A stretch of DNA of 64,000 nucleotides from Streptomyces roseicoloratus (GCF_004117935.1 NZ_SDOY01000086.1:55589-119588); one strand, 5' to 3'; positions 51,708 through 61,462 are shown, counted from the stretch's first letter. Made by a program: numbers and translations. The notes: generated from the sequence alone by a model not told the origin.

Positions 51708-52130
51708 GTGGCGCGTGTCTACGCCACCAGCTCGCAGTACCAGGAGTACACCGGGGAGGCGCCGCCGACCGACATCGACGTGCGCCTCCGCCGCGCCTCG
51801 GCGTTCCTCGACAGCCAGGTGTTCCGGCTGTGTGTGTACGACACCGACGCCACCACGGGCATGCCCACGAACGCGCTCGTTCTGGAGGCCTTCGCCAACG
51901 CCTGCTGCGCGCAGGTCGAGTGGGGCGTCCAGGTCGGCGACGTGACGGGCGCGGCCGGGGTCGGCTGGGGCACGGTCGAGATCGGCACGGCCAAGCTGTC
52001 CCGCTCGGTCACCTCGACGTCCGGGGACGAGGCGCCGGGGCGTCAGATCGCCCCGGCGGTGTGGGACGCGCTGCGGTCGCCGGACCTGACGCCGGACATC
52101 CTGTGGGTCGGGGCGGTGACGACGTGCTGA
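51708..52130 (+). CDS. Head-tail connector (adaptor)
   Basis: 140 residues with the helical pattern of gp6/gp15-like adaptors (VRLRRASAFLDSQVF...CCAQVEWG). GTG 51708 has GGAGG 8 nt upstream; two nearer GTGs are rejected. It lies first of four small connector genes. Confidence 0.7.
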   Translation: MARVYATSSQYQEYTGEAPPTDIDVRLRRASAFLDSQVFRLCVYDTDATTGMPTNALVLEAFANACCAQVEWGVQVGDVTGAAGVGWGTVEIGTAKLSRSVTSTSGDEAPGRQIAPAVWDALRSPDLTPDILWVGAVTTC

Positions 52131-52444
52131 CGCCCCTGCCCGCGTTCATGCTGGGCCACTCGGTGGTGGTGGAGCCGTACCTGGGGCGCACTTCGGTGGG
52201 CCCCAGGTACGGGCCGGCGGTCACGGTGGCGTGCTTCGTGGACGAGCAGACGCGGACCGTGCGGGACCCGGCTGGCCGCGAGGTCGTGTCGAGCAGCACG
52301 TTCTACGCCCGCCCGGGCCTGGACTGCCCGGCCGACTCCCGCGTCACGCTGCCCTCCGGCCGCCGGACGACGGTCATCGCGGTCCTGGACCGGTCCGGCG
52401 GCGGCATGCCCACCCCGGATCATGTGGAGGTGCAGCTGCTGTGA
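52124..52444 (+). CDS. Head-completion/stopper protein
   Basis: A 106-residue beta-rich protein with FVDEQTRTVRDPAGREVVSSSTFY, a pattern of gp16-like stoppers. The start GTG 52124 overlaps the adaptor stop. Confidence 0.6.
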   Translation: MLTPLPAFMLGHSVVVEPYLGRTSVGPRYGPAVTVACFVDEQTRTVRDPAGREVVSSSTFYARPGLDCPADSRVTLPSGRRTTVIAVLDRSGGGMPTPDHVEVQLL

Positions 52445-52797
52445 GCCCCCAGTACACGCGGTTCACCCCCGGCAACGCCCGCCGCCAGTGGACCGGCCGT
52501 GGTCGCCGTCTGGCGGAGGAGGGCCTCCAACGCGGCCTCGAGCACGTTCTGTTCGAGGCTCAGAAGATCGTCCCCTTGGACGAGGGCACCCTGGAGCGGT
52601 CCGGGCGGGTCGTCCGCGAGGGCCTGAACGGGGCCGTGGTCTTCGACACCGTGTACGCCGTCCGGCAGCACGAGGAGCTCACCTGGAAGCACCTGCCAGG
52701 CCGCATGGCCAAGTACCTGGAGATCCCGATGAACCGCGAGCGGGACGTCGTTCTGCGGCTCATGGCGGTGCCGCTGCGGAGGTGGCTGCGTGGATGA
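52441..52797 (+). CDS. HK97 gp10-like minor tail/neck protein
   Basis: 118 residues with the family pattern ALFEAQKIVPLDEGTL-type helix (here VLFEAQKIVPLDEGTLERSG) and YAVRQHEELTWKH. Neck assembly role. GTG start overlaps the previous stop. Confidence 0.7.
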   Translation: MSPQYTRFTPGNARRQWTGRGRRLAEEGLQRGLEHVLFEAQKIVPLDEGTLERSGRVVREGLNGAVVFDTVYAVRQHEELTWKHLPGRMAKYLEIPMNRERDVVLRLMAVPLRRWLRG

Positions 52798-53224
52798 GAC
52801 GGATCTCCTCGACGGTCTCGCCCGCTACCTCGCCGAGCGGGGCCTCGTCACCTACACCAGCGGTGGCGATCTCACCGACGACTGCTTCCTGGAGCACATG
52901 CCGGCCGAGCCGGACGAGGCCGTCGTCCTCACGATCTACGACGACCGCACCGAGCCTGACTCGCTGCTGCCGTACGACGAGCCGCGCGTCCAGGTCCGCG
53001 TGCGCGGCACGACGGATCCGCGGGTGTCGCGCCTCCGGTGCGCTGCGATCCGTTCCCATCTGCACGGCCTCGGCCCGGTGATTCTGCCGGACGGCACCCA
53101 CCTGATCTTGTCGGTCTCCATTCAGGCCGCGCCCGCGTCGATGGGTGTCGACAACAACCAGCGGCACGAGCACGTCTGCAACTTCCGCATGGAGATCCGG
53201 CAGACCAGCCTGCACCGCCCCTGA
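52790..53224 (+). CDS. Tail terminator-like protein
   Basis: 144 residues in the position of tail terminator/minor capsid proteins. Contains VLTIYDDRTEPDS and the alpha/beta order of that group, plus a conserved-looking VQVRVRGT strand. It would cap the tail tube at the neck. Confidence 0.65.
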   Translation: MDETDLLDGLARYLAERGLVTYTSGGDLTDDCFLEHMPAEPDEAVVLTIYDDRTEPDSLLPYDEPRVQVRVRGTTDPRVSRLRCAAIRSHLHGLGPVILPDGTHLILSVSIQAAPASMGVDNNQRHEHVCNFRMEIRQTSLHRP

Positions 53225-53291
53225 CTCACCCCACCCAGCTCAGCCCGCCCACCGACCGGCGCGGGCCCCTTCGTCATGCTCCGGAGGAGAC

Positions 53292-53771
53292 ATGCCCGCT
53301 CAGAAATACAACGCCCGAGACTGCCGGTTCCAGATCGAGGACTTCCTCAATCCCGGCACCTGGACCGAGTTCCGCACGGCCCTGAACGGGTCCACCGAGG
53401 GCGGCATCAACACCTTCACCCTGTCGTACGAGTACGAGACGACCGACACCACCACGTTCGGCAGCAACGGGCGCGCCGAGTCGCAGAACATGCAGGAAGG
53501 CATGTCGATCACCCTGGAGGGGTTCCGGCTGAAGGACCCTTCCACCGGCGCCCTCGACGCTGCCCAGAGTCTGGCTGAGCTGCAGGCCGCCCGGCTCGGC
53601 AACGACTCCCTGACCGGCTTCCGCTTCGCCGCGCCCGGGGACACCGACTGGACCGTGTGGGCCGACGCCCACTTCCAGCTCGGCGACACCGGCGGCGGCA
53701 ACAACGACAAGGCGTCGTGGTCCGTCACCGTGACCCGTTCCGGCCCGTCGACGTCGGTGGCGATCGCGTGA
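53292..53771 (+). CDS. Major tail tube protein
   Basis: 159 residues. NTFTLSYEYETTDTTTFGSNGR and the following beta strands are typical of actinophage tail tube proteins. GGAGG precedes the ATG; its stop overlaps the chaperone start. Confidence 0.8.
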   Translation: MPAQKYNARDCRFQIEDFLNPGTWTEFRTALNGSTEGGINTFTLSYEYETTDTTTFGSNGRAESQNMQEGMSITLEGFRLKDPSTGALDAAQSLAELQAARLGNDSLTGFRFAAPGDTDWTVWADAHFQLGDTGGGNNDKASWSVTVTRSGPSTSVAIA

Positions 53772-54220
53772 CGAACAGCTCCTGGGACGACTTCAAGCGC
53801 GAGGTCTTCGGCGCCCGCACGGAGACCATCGAGGGCGTCGAGGTGCGCGTCCCCGCCGACGTGCCGTTCGGGTTCGAGCAGCGCCTCGCCGAACTCACCG
53901 ATTCCGCCGAGCAGGAGGACGTCGAAGAACTCGTCGCGGTCCTGTTCGGCCCCGACACTTTCGACCAGCTCACCGAAGCGGGCGTGGGCCAGATCGGCAT
54001 GCTGACGATTCTGACGTGGGGCATGGCGCGCGCGAGCGGCAACGCGATCACGTTTCAGCAGGCCTACGAGGCGATCACCAGCGGCGACCTGGGAAAAGCG
54101 TTTCCGCAGACCCCGCAGAACCGAGCCGAGCGCAGAGGGCAGTCGAAGAGCACTGGTGGGCGGTCGAAGCCGACTTCGCGCGCGAGTACCGGCTCGGCCC
54201 GCAGGACATCGCGGGCCTGA
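53768..54220 (+). CDS. Tail assembly chaperone, zero-frame product
   Basis: 150 residues, the abundant short chaperone that coats the tape-measure protein. GTG 53768 overlaps the tube gene stop. At codons 109-110 the mRNA reads G-GGA-AAA, a slippery heptamer; ribosomes that do not shift finish this frame at 54220. The last 40 residues are a basic, low-complexity tail. Confidence 0.85.
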   Translation: MTNSSWDDFKREVFGARTETIEGVEVRVPADVPFGFEQRLAELTDSAEQEDVEELVAVLFGPDTFDQLTEAGVGQIGMLTILTWGMARASGNAITFQQAYEAITSGDLGKAFPQTPQNRAERRGQSKSTGGRSKPTSRASTGSARRTSRA

Positions 54221-54348
54221 GCCGGCGCCGGTTCTGGGTCCTCCTCAACGGCCTCTCGCCGGAGTCCGTGTTCCGGCACGTCGCCGGTGACGAGCTCTCC
54301 GTCGTCGACGACCCCGACCTGATCCGGGCCGCTCTGCGGTCCCTCTGA
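53768..54348 (+). CDS. Tail assembly chaperone, -1 frameshift product
   Basis: The GT-type fusion made when ribosomes slip back one base on GGGAAAA (54091-54097). The first 110 residues are shared. The next 83 come from the -1 frame (AVEEHWWAVEADFAREYRLG...), ending at 54348, 17 bp before the tape measure. Total about 193 residues. The -1 frame has no start codon or Shine-Dalgarno sequence of its own that fits. Confidence 0.82.
54091..54097 (+). other. Programmed -1 frameshift site GGGAAAA
   Basis: Slippery X-XXY-YYZ heptamer in the correct phase (zero frame GGA AAA becomes GGG AAA). It sits in the overlap of the two chaperone frames, as in many tailed phages. Confidence 0.85.
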
Positions 54349-54365
54349 CCCTGTAGGAGGCCCGG

Positions 54366-56615
54366 ATGTCGCTCACGATCGGCGACCTCGTCGGCTACAT
54401 CCGCGCCGACGGCTCCGACTTCGAGCGCAACCTGGCGCGCTCCCAGCTGAGTATGGAGGGCTTCCAGCTTGGCGTCGACGGCCGGCTCCGCGACATCAGC
54501 GGCCGGTTCGTCGACGAGGCGCAGGTGATGGGCCGGGCGCTCGCGGACGGGTTCACGGAGGCCGAGCGTGAGGGCACCCGGATCACGACCGTCTTCGACA
54601 GCGTGGCGCATGCCCAGTCGCGGACGCTGCGGGGCCGGGTGCGTGCGGTGCAGGCGGCTGCGCGGCGGATGGGCAGCACGCTGGAGCGGGTTGCCGACCG
54701 GGTTGAGCGAGCCTGGAGCAGGATCGACTGGAGGAAGATCGGCGGCGGGGCGGTCGGGCTGGGCAAGATCCTGGCCAACTTCACCAAGATCAGTGCTGCC
54801 CTCGGCGGCGTGCTGCAGGGAGCCGCCGGCGTGGCTGCGGCTGTGGCGGAGATCGGGCCAGCTGCGGGGGTCGCGGTTTCCGGCCTGATCGCAGTGCGCC
54901 TGGCCGCGGTCGCTTTGAAGCTGGGCATGGTCGGTGTTGAGGACGCGGTGACGGCTGCGCTGGACCCGTCGAAGACCAAGGAGTTCAACGAGGCGCTGAA
55001 GAAGCTGTCCCCGTCGGCGCAGGCGTTCGCGAAGCAGGTAAAGGCCCTCGCGCCCGAGTTCAAGCGGCTTCAGCAGGACGTTCAGGAGCGTCTGTTCAAG
55101 GGCCTCGACGGGGTCCTGAAGGACATGGGTAAGACCACGCTGCCTGTTCTCCGCAATGGGCTCGTGAACGCGTCTGGTGCGCTGAACCTGATGGCGAAGA
55201 ACGTCGGCAACACCGCTGTTGGCCTGTCTAAGTCCGGGACACTCGGCACGGCCATTTCTTGGGCCAACCAGGGGCTGTTCAACTTGTCCCGGATTCCGGG
55301 TCAGATCGTGCAGGGTCTCGTTCAGATTGGCGCTGCGGCTGGCCCGTCGTTCGCGAAGCTGACAGGCGCGGCAGGGAAAGCGTTCGACAAGTTCGCCGAC
55401 AAGATGCAGAAGGCGTTCGAGTCCGGTGCGATGCAGCGGGCCATTGAGGAGGCCATCAGGGCGGTCGGGCAGCTGCTGCGCGTCGTCGGTAACTTCGCCA
55501 GGGGCGTCAGGAACATCTTCTCCGGCATTACGCAGGATGGCGGCGGCCTGTTCGACATCCTGGAGAAGATCAGCGCAGCGTTCATGCGGCTGACGGCCAG
55601 CAAGGAATTCCAGTCGATCCTCAATCAGCTGTCGATGACGGCTGGCACTCTGGTGGATGCGATCCTGCCGCTGCTGCTGGAGGCGTTCCGCCAGCTCGCC
55701 CCGGTCATCGAGGCGCTGGCGCCGGTTGTCAGGGAGTTCATTGAGAAGATCGGCCCCGAGCTCATCCCCGTCATCCAGGAGCTCGGCCCGGTCCTCGTGG
55801 ACATCGCGAAGATCCTGGAGGAGCAGCTGCCCTTCGCGATCCTTCTCACCACCACGCTGCTCCAGGTCCTCGTGATCGCCCTGCGCGCCGTGCACTGGGT
55901 CCTGCAGAACGTGGTCATCCCGGTGGTCACCTGGCTGCGGAAGATCTTCGAGAGCGACTTCGTGCAGTCCCTCGGGCAGGCAACGAAGGCGATCACCGCT
56001 TTCGTCCGGCACGCGCTGTCCAGCTGGGAAAACTTCAAGCGCACCGTGACCACCATCATGAGCGTGCTTCTGGTCGCCGTAGTCGACCGGGTGAACAAGA
56101 TCCGCAACTACCTCGTCGACGGCGTACTGCAGGCGGTCAACCGCGCCGCCTCCTACTTCCAGGGCCTTCCCAGCCAGATCCTGGCCGCGCTCGGCGACAT
56201 CGGGAACCTGCTCTACGGAGCCGGACAGCGCATCATCGGCGGCTTCATGGCCGGCATCCGGTCCAGCCTCGGTCCGCTGCGCGCGCAGCTGAGCGCCGTC
56301 ACGAGCATGATCCCGGACTGGAAGGGTCCTGCCGAGCGCGACGCCCGCTTGCTCACCCCGGCTGGCCGCAGCGTGATGCAGGGCTTCATGGGCGGCATCG
56401 CCTCCCAGGTGCCGGCGCTGCAGCGGCAGCTTGCCGGTATCACGACGGGCCTGCCTGGCATGGCGATGGGCGCCGGGGCGGGCGCGTACGGCAACACGGC
56501 AGCCGCGGCCCAGCGGCCGATCGTCATCCAACTCACCGGCCCCGGCCTGAAAGACGTCATCCGCGACATCGTCCAGGTCGACGGCGGCGACGTCCAAGTC
56601 TCCCTCGGCCGATAA
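54366..56615 (+). CDS. Tape measure protein
   Basis: 749 residues: sets tail length and lies inside the tail tube. N-terminal RADGSDFERNLARSQ is typical; long helical and Gly/Ala-rich hydrophobic segments occupy about 120-200 and 480-640. At roughly 1.5 angstrom per residue it predicts a flexible tail of about 110 nm. GTAGGAGG precedes the ATG. Confidence 0.9.
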   Translation: MSLTIGDLVGYIRADGSDFERNLARSQLSMEGFQLGVDGRLRDISGRFVDEAQVMGRALADGFTEAEREGTRITTVFDSVAHAQSRTLRGRVRAVQAAARRMGSTLERVADRVERAWSRIDWRKIGGGAVGLGKILANFTKISAALGGVLQGAAGVAAAVAEIGPAAGVAVSGLIAVRLAAVALKLGMVGVEDAVTAALDPSKTKEFNEALKKLSPSAQAFAKQVKALAPEFKRLQQDVQERLFKGLDGVLKDMGKTTLPVLRNGLVNASGALNLMAKNVGNTAVGLSKSGTLGTAISWANQGLFNLSRIPGQIVQGLVQIGAAAGPSFAKLTGAAGKAFDKFADKMQKAFESGAMQRAIEEAIRAVGQLLRVVGNFARGVRNIFSGITQDGGGLFDILEKISAAFMRLTASKEFQSILNQLSMTAGTLVDAILPLLLEAFRQLAPVIEALAPVVREFIEKIGPELIPVIQELGPVLVDIAKILEEQLPFAILLTTTLLQVLVIALRAVHWVLQNVVIPVVTWLRKIFESDFVQSLGQATKAITAFVRHALSSWENFKRTVTTIMSVLLVAVVDRVNKIRNYLVDGVLQAVNRAASYFQGLPSQILAALGDIGNLLYGAGQRIIGGFMAGIRSSLGPLRAQLSAVTSMIPDWKGPAERDARLLTPAGRSVMQGFMGGIASQVPALQRQLAGITTGLPGMAMGAGAGAYGNTAAAAQRPIVIQLTGPGLKDVIRDIVQVDGGDVQVSLGR

Positions 56616-56633
56616 CAACATCAGGAGGAACCC

Positions 56634-59360
56634 GTGCCGGTCCCCGACGCCCGCGTAGAGCTCCAGATCGACGGCACCTGGACCGACGTCACCACCTACG
56701 TCGACCAGCCCGCCGGAATCAAGCTCGTGCGCGGCCGGTCCGACGAAGGCCGCGCCGTCGACCCGGGGTCCGGCTCCCTCAACCTCCTCTCACCCAACGG
56801 CCTCTTCTCCAACCGCAACCCCAACAGCCCCTACTTCGGGCTCCTGCCCCGCAACACCCCCATCCGGATCACCACCTACGCCGGGGAAACCGTCCTCGAC
56901 ATCCCCGACGCCGTAGCAGGCCGCGCCACCACCCCCGACACAGCCGCCCTCGACATCACCGGCGACATCGACGTACGCATCGACCTGTCAGCCGCCATGT
57001 GGGCCGGGCACCTGGCCAACCCCATCACCCTGATGGGGAAGTACAACAACACCGCCCCCAACCGGTCATGGCGATTCGTCGTCCTGTCCTCCGGCCGAGT
57101 CGCCTTCTCCTGGTTCCCCGATGGCACCAACCTCGAGGAGATCATCAGCACTGACCCGCTGCGCTGGGGCCCCGGCCAACGCGGCGCCCTCCGCGCCACC
57201 CTCGACGTCGACAACGGCGCAGGCGGCTACACAGCCACCCTCTACACCGCGAGCACACTCGCCGGGCCATGGACCCAACTCGACCAGGTCGTGACCAGCA
57301 GCGGCACCACCAGCATCATCAACTCCCCTGCACCCCTGGAAGTCGGCGATCTCTCCACCCTCACCTGGCCCCGCGTCGCCCGCCGGATCTACGCCGCCGA
57401 GGTCCGCACCGGCATCGACGGCACGATCGTCGCCAACCCCGACTTCTCCACCCAAACCCCAGGGGACACCAGCTTCACCGACAGCACCGGCCTCACATGG
57501 TCCACCACGAACGCCACCATCACCGACCGCCGCACCCTCGTCGCCCACTCCGTGCCCACCTGGCCAGCCAGCTGGCACGTCTCCGGCCACGACCAGCGCA
57601 CCCGCATCCAGACCGCAGGCATCCTGCGCCGCATGAAGCAGGGCACCAAGCCCCTCTCATCCACACTGCGCCGCCGCATCCCCGCCTACAGCCCGCTCGC
57701 CTACTGGCCGATGGAGGACGGCGAGACGTCAACCACCACAGCATCGAGCGCCCTGCCCGGCGGAAGCCCGATGACGGTCAGCGGATTCACTTTCGCGCAG
57801 GACAACAGCCTCGACGGCTCCTCACCCCTGCCGGCTGTCGCGTCCGGAGCCGTGATGCGCGGCCTGATCCCGCCCCCTGCCTCGACGACCCTGGAGTGGA
57901 TGGTCGAGATGGTGTACATGGTGTCCGCCGCCCCCGTCGCCGACGCCGAGTTCCTGTCCTTCACCAGCAGCGGCACTGTGACCCGCTGGCGCTTCCTCAT
58001 GCGCTCCGGCGTGGGCACGCTGCAGGGGTACAGCAGCGACGGCACCCTGCTCGTCAACTCGGCGGCCGCGATCGGCGCCGATGTCTTCTCTGGCTGGAAT
58101 CGCATACAGGTCCGCATCGAGACCACCGGCGTGGACCTGCAGTGGACGGTCACCTGGTGGAATATCGGCGGATCCGCGGGCTCCTTCTCCGGGTCGCTGG
58201 CTGGCGGAGTGGGCATCCCGACGTCGATCAATACCAAGTTCGGAACCATCTCTGACCTGCGGGTCGGGCATGTGGCCGTGTTCCCGCAGGGATCCGCCAG
58301 CTTCGCGAACCAGCCGTTCGGGCAGGCGGACCACGGATACAACGGCGAGAACGCCCGCGACCGCATTGCGCGTCTCGCGGGCGAGGAGGCGGCCACGGTC
58401 AGCATCTCGCTGGTCGACTCGGACACCAGCCGGCTGTCCGAGCGGCTCGGCCCGCAGCTGCCGGAGGCACTGCTTGACGTGCTCCAGGATGCGGCCGACG
58501 CCGATGGCGGCATCCTCTACGAGGACGCGTCGAAGTCGGCCCTGAGGTACCGGACGCGGACCACCCTGGAGAACCAGGCGCCGAAGCTGGTCGTGGACTA
58601 CGGCCAGCTGGCGCCGCCGTTCGAGCCGACCGAGAACGACTTGACTCTGCGGAACATCGTCGAAGTCCGGCGGGACCGCGGCGGCTACGCCACAGCCACT
58701 CTCGACGAGGGGCCGCTGTCGACGGACGAGGTCGGCGTCTACGACGAGTCCGTCTCCCTCAACCTCTACCAGGACGCCCAGACTCCGGTCCATGCCGGGT
58801 GGCGGCTGCACCTGGCTTCGTGGGACGAGGCCCGCTATCCGCAGGTGCGGATCATGCTGCACAAGTACCCGGCCCTGATTCCGCAGGTCATGTCGCTGGA
58901 GATCGGCGACCGCATCCAGATCACCGGCACGCCGGACTGGATGCCGCCCGGCCCGGTCGACCTGATCGTGCAGCGCGTCGAGGACGACCTGAAGACGCTC
59001 GAGTGGACGGTCACGCTGACGTGCTCGCCCGCCGGCCCATGGACCGTCGGCGAGGTCGACGACGCGGCGCCGGGCCGGGCGGACACGGACGGCTGCACCC
59101 TCGGCGCGGACGTGGACGCGGACGACACGTCACTGACGCTCGTCTCCAGTCCCGGCCCCCGCTGGATCGACTCCGCGACGCATCCGGCCGACTTCCCCTT
59201 CAACATCCGCGTCGGCGGCGAGGAGATGACCGTCACCGCCATCACCGGCACCACCCTCACCCAGACCGCCACCGTCACCCGGTCCGTCAACAACATCGTC
59301 AAGGCCCACAGCTCAGGCGCCCTGGTCGCCCTGGCCGACCCCACCTACCTCGCCCTGTAA
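56634..59360 (+). CDS. Minor tail protein (distal tail/tail-associated)
   Basis: 908 residues from GTG 56634, after AGGAGG. N-terminal part resembles distal-tail proteins (VELQIDGTWTDVTTYV). A concanavalin/LamG-like beta-sandwich lies around 345-560, and the C-terminal third resembles a hub protein. Likely combines baseplate hub with carbohydrate binding for host recognition. Confidence 0.75.
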   Translation: MPVPDARVELQIDGTWTDVTTYVDQPAGIKLVRGRSDEGRAVDPGSGSLNLLSPNGLFSNRNPNSPYFGLLPRNTPIRITTYAGETVLDIPDAVAGRATTPDTAALDITGDIDVRIDLSAAMWAGHLANPITLMGKYNNTAPNRSWRFVVLSSGRVAFSWFPDGTNLEEIISTDPLRWGPGQRGALRATLDVDNGAGGYTATLYTASTLAGPWTQLDQVVTSSGTTSIINSPAPLEVGDLSTLTWPRVARRIYAAEVRTGIDGTIVANPDFSTQTPGDTSFTDSTGLTWSTTNATITDRRTLVAHSVPTWPASWHVSGHDQRTRIQTAGILRRMKQGTKPLSSTLRRRIPAYSPLAYWPMEDGETSTTTASSALPGGSPMTVSGFTFAQDNSLDGSSPLPAVASGAVMRGLIPPPASTTLEWMVEMVYMVSAAPVADAEFLSFTSSGTVTRWRFLMRSGVGTLQGYSSDGTLLVNSAAAIGADVFSGWNRIQVRIETTGVDLQWTVTWWNIGGSAGSFSGSLAGGVGIPTSINTKFGTISDLRVGHVAVFPQGSASFANQPFGQADHGYNGENARDRIARLAGEEAATVSISLVDSDTSRLSERLGPQLPEALLDVLQDAADADGGILYEDASKSALRYRTRTTLENQAPKLVVDYGQLAPPFEPTENDLTLRNIVEVRRDRGGYATATLDEGPLSTDEVGVYDESVSLNLYQDAQTPVHAGWRLHLASWDEARYPQVRIMLHKYPALIPQVMSLEIGDRIQITGTPDWMPPGPVDLIVQRVEDDLKTLEWTVTLTCSPAGPWTVGEVDDAAPGRADTDGCTLGADVDADDTSLTLVSSPGPRWIDSATHPADFPFNIRVGGEEMTVTAITGTTLTQTATVTRSVNNIVKAHSSGALVALADPTYLAL

Positions 59361-59369
59361 GGAGAGCCG

Positions 59370-59882
59370 ATGGCCTTCACCCCGTGGCTGGCGGGCATGC
59401 GAATCACCGCGACCCGCATGAACGACTCGGCCATGATCGGCGCCTGCGTGTTCCGCGCCTACCGATCGGCCGCGCAATCCATCCCGACCGGCGGTGACGC
59501 CGCTGCAAACGCCGTCTCCTGGGACGACGTCCAGGAAGACCTCCTCGGTGGCTGGTCAGGCACCAACCCCACCCGCTACACCGTGCCCCGCAGCGGCGTC
59601 TGGCAGCTCGCCGGCGCCATCGCATTCGACGCTTCCACGGGCGGCACTACACGCGAGTGCGTCTGGTACGTCAACGGCGGCGCGATCGGCGCGGGCCGGG
59701 CCCGCTCGTTCGCCAACACGATCTCAAGCGTGCCGCTGACCGTGGAGGCCCGCACCCTGCCGTACCGGCTGACGGCCGGCGACTACGTCGAGCTCGTCCC
59801 CGCACAGAACTCCGGCGGCAACCTCAACCTCGCGACCGGCAGCTACCGGTCGTACGTCGGACTCACCTACGCCGGCCCCTGA
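59370..59882 (+). CDS. C1q-like tail tip protein
   Basis: 170 residues. After a short helix, the beta-rich part (NPTRYTVPRSGVWQLAGAIAFDA... to SYVGLTYAGP) is like C1q/TNF-type trimer domains of phage tail proteins. Presumed receptor-contact component. Confidence 0.7.
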   Translation: MAFTPWLAGMRITATRMNDSAMIGACVFRAYRSAAQSIPTGGDAAANAVSWDDVQEDLLGGWSGTNPTRYTVPRSGVWQLAGAIAFDASTGGTTRECVWYVNGGAIGAGRARSFANTISSVPLTVEARTLPYRLTAGDYVELVPAQNSGGNLNLATGSYRSYVGLTYAGP

Positions 59883-59944
59883 CCCGACCCGCCCTCGCCC
59901 GCCCCGCGCCGCCGGCCCGGGGCCTTTCTCATCTGGAGCACCGC

Positions 59945-60916
59945 ATGGCCTGGTATCCGGGCGCCACGAAGTACGAGCTGCAGCCGGAGTCGGATCAGCA
60001 GCCGGAGATCCGGCCGACGCAGTTCATCGCCCACTCGATCATCGCGCCGTGGACGGCGAAGCGGGTGTACGAGTACTGGCGCGACAGCACCAACCTCGAA
60101 AGCCACTTCGGCCTCGGCTATGAGGGCGACCTCGGCCAGTTCATCGGGACGGAGACCCGCGCGGACGCCAACTACCGGGCGAACCTCCGCCCGGACGGCA
60201 CGGGCGCGGTGTCGATCGAGACCGCGTCGAACCTGGAGGGCTCCGATCCGTGGACGCCTGCGCAGGTCGAGCGGCTGATCGAGCTCGGGGTGTGGCTGCA
60301 CCGGACGCACGGCATCCCGCTGCGGATCTGCCGCACCGCGTCTGATCCGGGGTTCGGGTATCACCGGCTCCACGCCGACTGGGCGAAGGACGGCACGGAC
60401 TGTCCGGGGGATGCCCGGGTCCGCCAGTTCACCGAGGTCGTCTTCCCGGGCATCGTCGCCCGCGCCACCAACCCCCCGCCCGCTTCTGGAGGAGAAGTGC
60501 CCAACTACGTGAACCTGGGCCTGAAGACGCCGATGCCCCTGCCGCCTGGCGGCGGCTTCACCTCGGTCGTCTTCGAGAACGAGTGGTCGGACACCGCCGG
60601 CGACCACGTGCCGAACGGCAGCGTGGCCGTGCGCGGCCCTGCCTCGTTCACCGGCAGCCTCTCCCTCACCGTGTCGGACCTCCCGCCCGGCGAGGTCGTG
60701 CAGGTCCGCATGTCGGAGTACGACGGCGGCACGTGGAAGGCCGACCATCCGACCCACGACGTGGCCGGCACCGGGGGCGTCACGACGGCTGTGGTGCCGC
60801 TCGTGAAGCGGCTCGGGCCGGGCCGCGGGATGCGGGTCCGGCTCTCCAACCAGGCCGGTCAGCCGGTCACTGTTGTCGGCGCGGTTCTGACCGCCCTCGT
60901 CTTCAAGGAGTCCTGA
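59945..60916 (+). CDS. Endolysin, PGRP-type amidase with C-terminal beta domain
   Basis: 323 residues. Residues about 25-165 are an N-acetylmuramoyl-L-alanine amidase of the peptidoglycan-recognition type; zinc-site candidates are H30, H140/H143 and D152/C153 (HRLHADWAKDGTDCPGD). Residues about 185-323 form a second, beta-rich domain resembling tail or wall-binding modules. It cleaves cell wall at lysis. Directly precedes the holin genes. Confidence 0.88.
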   Translation: MAWYPGATKYELQPESDQQPEIRPTQFIAHSIIAPWTAKRVYEYWRDSTNLESHFGLGYEGDLGQFIGTETRADANYRANLRPDGTGAVSIETASNLEGSDPWTPAQVERLIELGVWLHRTHGIPLRICRTASDPGFGYHRLHADWAKDGTDCPGDARVRQFTEVVFPGIVARATNPPPASGGEVPNYVNLGLKTPMPLPPGGGFTSVVFENEWSDTAGDHVPNGSVAVRGPASFTGSLSLTVSDLPPGEVVQVRMSEYDGGTWKADHPTHDVAGTGGVTTAVVPLVKRLGPGRGMRVRLSNQAGQPVTVVGAVLTALVFKES

Positions 60917-60918
60917 TC

Positions 60919-61143
60919 ATGTCTCGTCTCATTCTCGACACGGTCGAGCGCACCATCGGCACGTACGCCGTGACGTTTCTCGGTCTCGTCCTCGCGGACG
61001 GTTTCGACCTGACCAGCGTGAGCGCGCTGAAGGCGGCGGCGATCGCGGCGATACCGGCGGCCCTGTCGGTGGTGAAGGCCGCCGTCGGCTCGCTGGTGGG
61101 TGACCAGTCCACCGTTGGGTGGGTGCCCAGGCAGCGCTCGTGA
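60919..61143 (+). CDS. Holin-like membrane protein
   Basis: 74 residues with two hydrophobic stretches (about 13-30 and 36-58), placed after the endolysin. AAGGAG lies upstream of ATG 60919. Its stop overlaps the next start region. Confidence 0.7.
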   Translation: MSRLILDTVERTIGTYAVTFLGLVLADGFDLTSVSALKAAAIAAIPAALSVVKAAVGSLVGDQSTVGWVPRQRS

Positions 61144-61460
61144 CGCCGGCGGAATCCACCCAGGTGGCGGTGGAGCTGGCGGAGATGCGCGGCGAGATCC
61201 GCACCGGGTTCGCTGAGCTGTCCGGCCGGCTCGACCTCGCGCTGCAGCGGACGGGGCAGACGGAACGGGCGCTCGACGAGCACCGGGACAGCCTGAAGCG
61301 GGTCGAGGAACGCGTGGATGTGCTGGAGGCGAAGGCGGAGGCGTCTGCGTCGCACGGGCCGCGGTTGTCGGCGGTGGAGAAGCTGGTGTGGGTCGGTGCC
61401 GGGTTGGCGGCGGCTGGTGGTACGGCGGGCGGCTGGTTGATCAGCGCCCTGGTGAAGTGA
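61140..61460 (+). CDS. XhlA-like coiled coil/one-TM lysis protein
   Basis: 106 residues: a coiled coil (about 8-75) followed by one C-terminal transmembrane helix (about 82-103), the layout of XhlA-type holin accessories. GTG 61140 overlaps the previous gene's end. Last late gene. Confidence 0.7.
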   Translation: MTPAESTQVAVELAEMRGEIRTGFAELSGRLDLALQRTGQTERALDEHRDSLKRVEERVDVLEAKAEASASHGPRLSAVEKLVWVGAGLAAAGGTAGGWLISALVK

Positions 61461-61462
61461 AC

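Noticed and set aside
54075..56621. 848-codon minus-strand frame opposite the tape measure
   Set aside because: Antisense of a helical protein; no start signal and wrong orientation for the late operon.
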